Below are positions 5,010 to 5,537 of a DNA stretch of 5,537 nucleotides, piece by piece. Position 1 is the first letter of the stretch, and each line of letters starts with the position of its first letter. Source of the DNA: Candidatus Martarchaeota archaeon (GTDB taxonomy: Archaea; Micrarchaeota; Micrarchaeia; Norongarragalinales; UBA8480); the NCBI GenBank assembly GCA_023474775.1, contig JAMCXP010000041.1, positions 1 to 5,537 of the forward strand. The letters run 5' to 3'. A program made the position numbers and the translations under genes. A model generated the notes under the pieces. The model did not search any database. It had not been told where the DNA came from and saw only the letters and a program-made list of their open reading frames with translations.

Positions 5010-5029
5010 TTAGCATAATATTATGCTAA
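5010..5029. promoter_or_regulatory. Perfect 20-bp palindrome, probable PadR operator
   Basis: The half-site TTAGCATAAT (5010-5019) is followed directly by its exact reverse complement (5020-5029). A third partial copy, CATAAT, recurs at 5030-5035. The palindrome starts six bases after the TATA box and should cover the transcription start of padR. A dimeric repressor bound here would block RNA polymerase. PadR proteins are winged-helix dimers that commonly autoregulate through palindromes near their own promoters, so autorepression is the simplest reading. Confidence 0.65.
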
Positions 5030-5051
5030 CATAATCTGTTGGGGGATTGTA

Positions 5052-5495
5052 ATGATTGTAAAGACTAATGTGTTTAAAAAATCTAAGAAGGAAGGAAAGG
5101 CGACTGTTCTCAGAGGCCTGCTTGAATTGTTCGTTATGAACGAGTGCAGGGATTGGACCACTACAAAAAACGTTTTAGACAAGATAAAAGAAGAGACAAG
5201 TGGAAATTGGACGCCAAACCTTGCGGCTTTCTATTCTACTTTCAGGAAGTTTGAAAAAAAAGGTCTGACAACCGCAAGACTTTCCACTGTTGAGGGAAAA
5301 AAGATTATAGAATATAAACTTACAAGTAAGGGAGAGAATGAACTTGCTGATAGGAAGGAAATTTTAAAGGAGGGAATAAGGAAAAACGCTTTTGTTATGA
5401 TGAGAATCACAAGCTACATTTTATGCAACAGCAACGAAAAAAGAAAAAAAATGATTGAAGGAATAAAAAAGACTTTAGGCGAAGCTTATGAGTAA
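5052..5495 (+). CDS. PadR-family winged-helix transcriptional regulator
   Basis: This 147-residue protein has a winged helix-turn-helix at about 18-98. The helical start is VLRGLLELFVM, followed by a PadR-like recognition region NWTPNLAAFYSTFRKFEKKGL (52-72), equivalent to the family's W-x-P-x-x-x-x-x-Y-x-x-x-x-x-L-x-x-x-G-L. A wing (about 76-90) leads into YKLTSKGENEL. The Lys/Glu-rich helical C-terminus (about 100-145) would be the dimerisation arm of the short PadR class. PadR proteins are usually repressors that release DNA on binding small molecules; no ligand can be predicted. The first 16 residues are rich in Lys and may add DNA contacts. A TATA box and a perfect palindrome lie directly upstream, and the stop overlaps the next gene by eight bases, suggesting that the partner gene is its target. 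Confidence 0.85.
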   Translation: MIVKTNVFKKSKKEGKATVLRGLLELFVMNECRDWTTTKNVLDKIKEETSGNWTPNLAAFYSTFRKFEKKGLTTARLSTVEGKKIIEYKLTSKGENELADRKEILKEGIRKNAFVMMRITSYILCNSNEKRKKMIEGIKKTLGEAYE

Positions 5496-5537
5496 TGGAA
5501 AAATAGAGGTTAAAGTCGACAAGTTAAAATTTCCTTC
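5488..5537 (+). CDS. Partial CDS overlapping padR, function unknown
   Basis: An ATG at 5488 opens a frame (MSNGKIEVKVDKLKFP) that stays open to the right edge of the window. It overlaps the last eight bases of padR, an arrangement typical of translational coupling. Too little is visible to assign a family. The alternating charged and hydrophobic residues could form a beta strand, and no signal peptide is evident in these 16 residues. In PadR loci the co-transcribed gene is often the regulated effector, such as a transporter or membrane protein; that is inference only. Confidence 0.55.
   Translation, partial: MSNGKIEVKVDKLKFP

Overview
This AT-rich window comes from an archaeal chromosome. 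The main evidence is a run of archaeal information-processing genes in near-canonical order: a COG1412-type PIN protein, RNA polymerase subunit Rpo7 (RpoE1), Spt4 (RpoE2), ribosomal proteins S24e and S27ae, and Kae1 of the KEOPS tRNA-modification complex. Archaeal-style signals support this: GGTG/GGAGGTG Shine-Dalgarno sites, A/T-rich TATA boxes and probable leaderless starts. The lineage cannot be fixed from the sequence. The compact layout, stand-alone Kae1 and very short S27ae would suit an uncultivated small-genome (DPANN-like) archaeon, but that is a guess.

Layout. On the minus strand at the left (1-1326) are the 5' end of a membrane-anchored protein cut by the window edge, a secreted or anchored Ser/Thr/Asn-rich protein of unknown function, and an endonuclease III-related DNA glycosylase of the COG2231/MagIII type. 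A 53-base divergent promoter region (1327-1379) separates these from a plus-strand block. That block is PIN nuclease (1380), rpo7 (1823), spt4 (2353), S24e (2544), S27ae (2809, overlapping S24e), a CPBP-family membrane protein (3014) and kae1 (3962). Gaps in the block are 71 nt or less, and several genes overlap or nearly touch. After a 118-base intergenic region with a TATA box and a perfect 20-bp palindrome comes a PadR-family regulator (5052), which overlaps the start of a further gene cut by the right edge.

Function. The plus-strand block joins transcription (Rpo7 stalk subunit, Spt4 elongation factor), ribosome small-subunit proteins, probable rRNA processing (PIN) and tRNA t6A modification (Kae1). 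This is a classic archaeal growth-related linkage. The CPBP intramembrane protein between S27ae and kae1 is the unexpected member. It carries two copies of the EExxFRG motif, which suggests an internal duplication with a degenerate first copy. The PadR gene appears to be a separate, probably autoregulated unit that also controls the downstream gene.

No RNA genes, CRISPR arrays or insertion sequences were seen, and no gene-free stretch exceeds 120 bases. Most of the window is an ordinary conserved region. The points most worth a second look are the PadR operator, the duplicated CPBP domain, the awkward S24e/S27ae junction and an unusual nucleotide-binding loop in Kae1.
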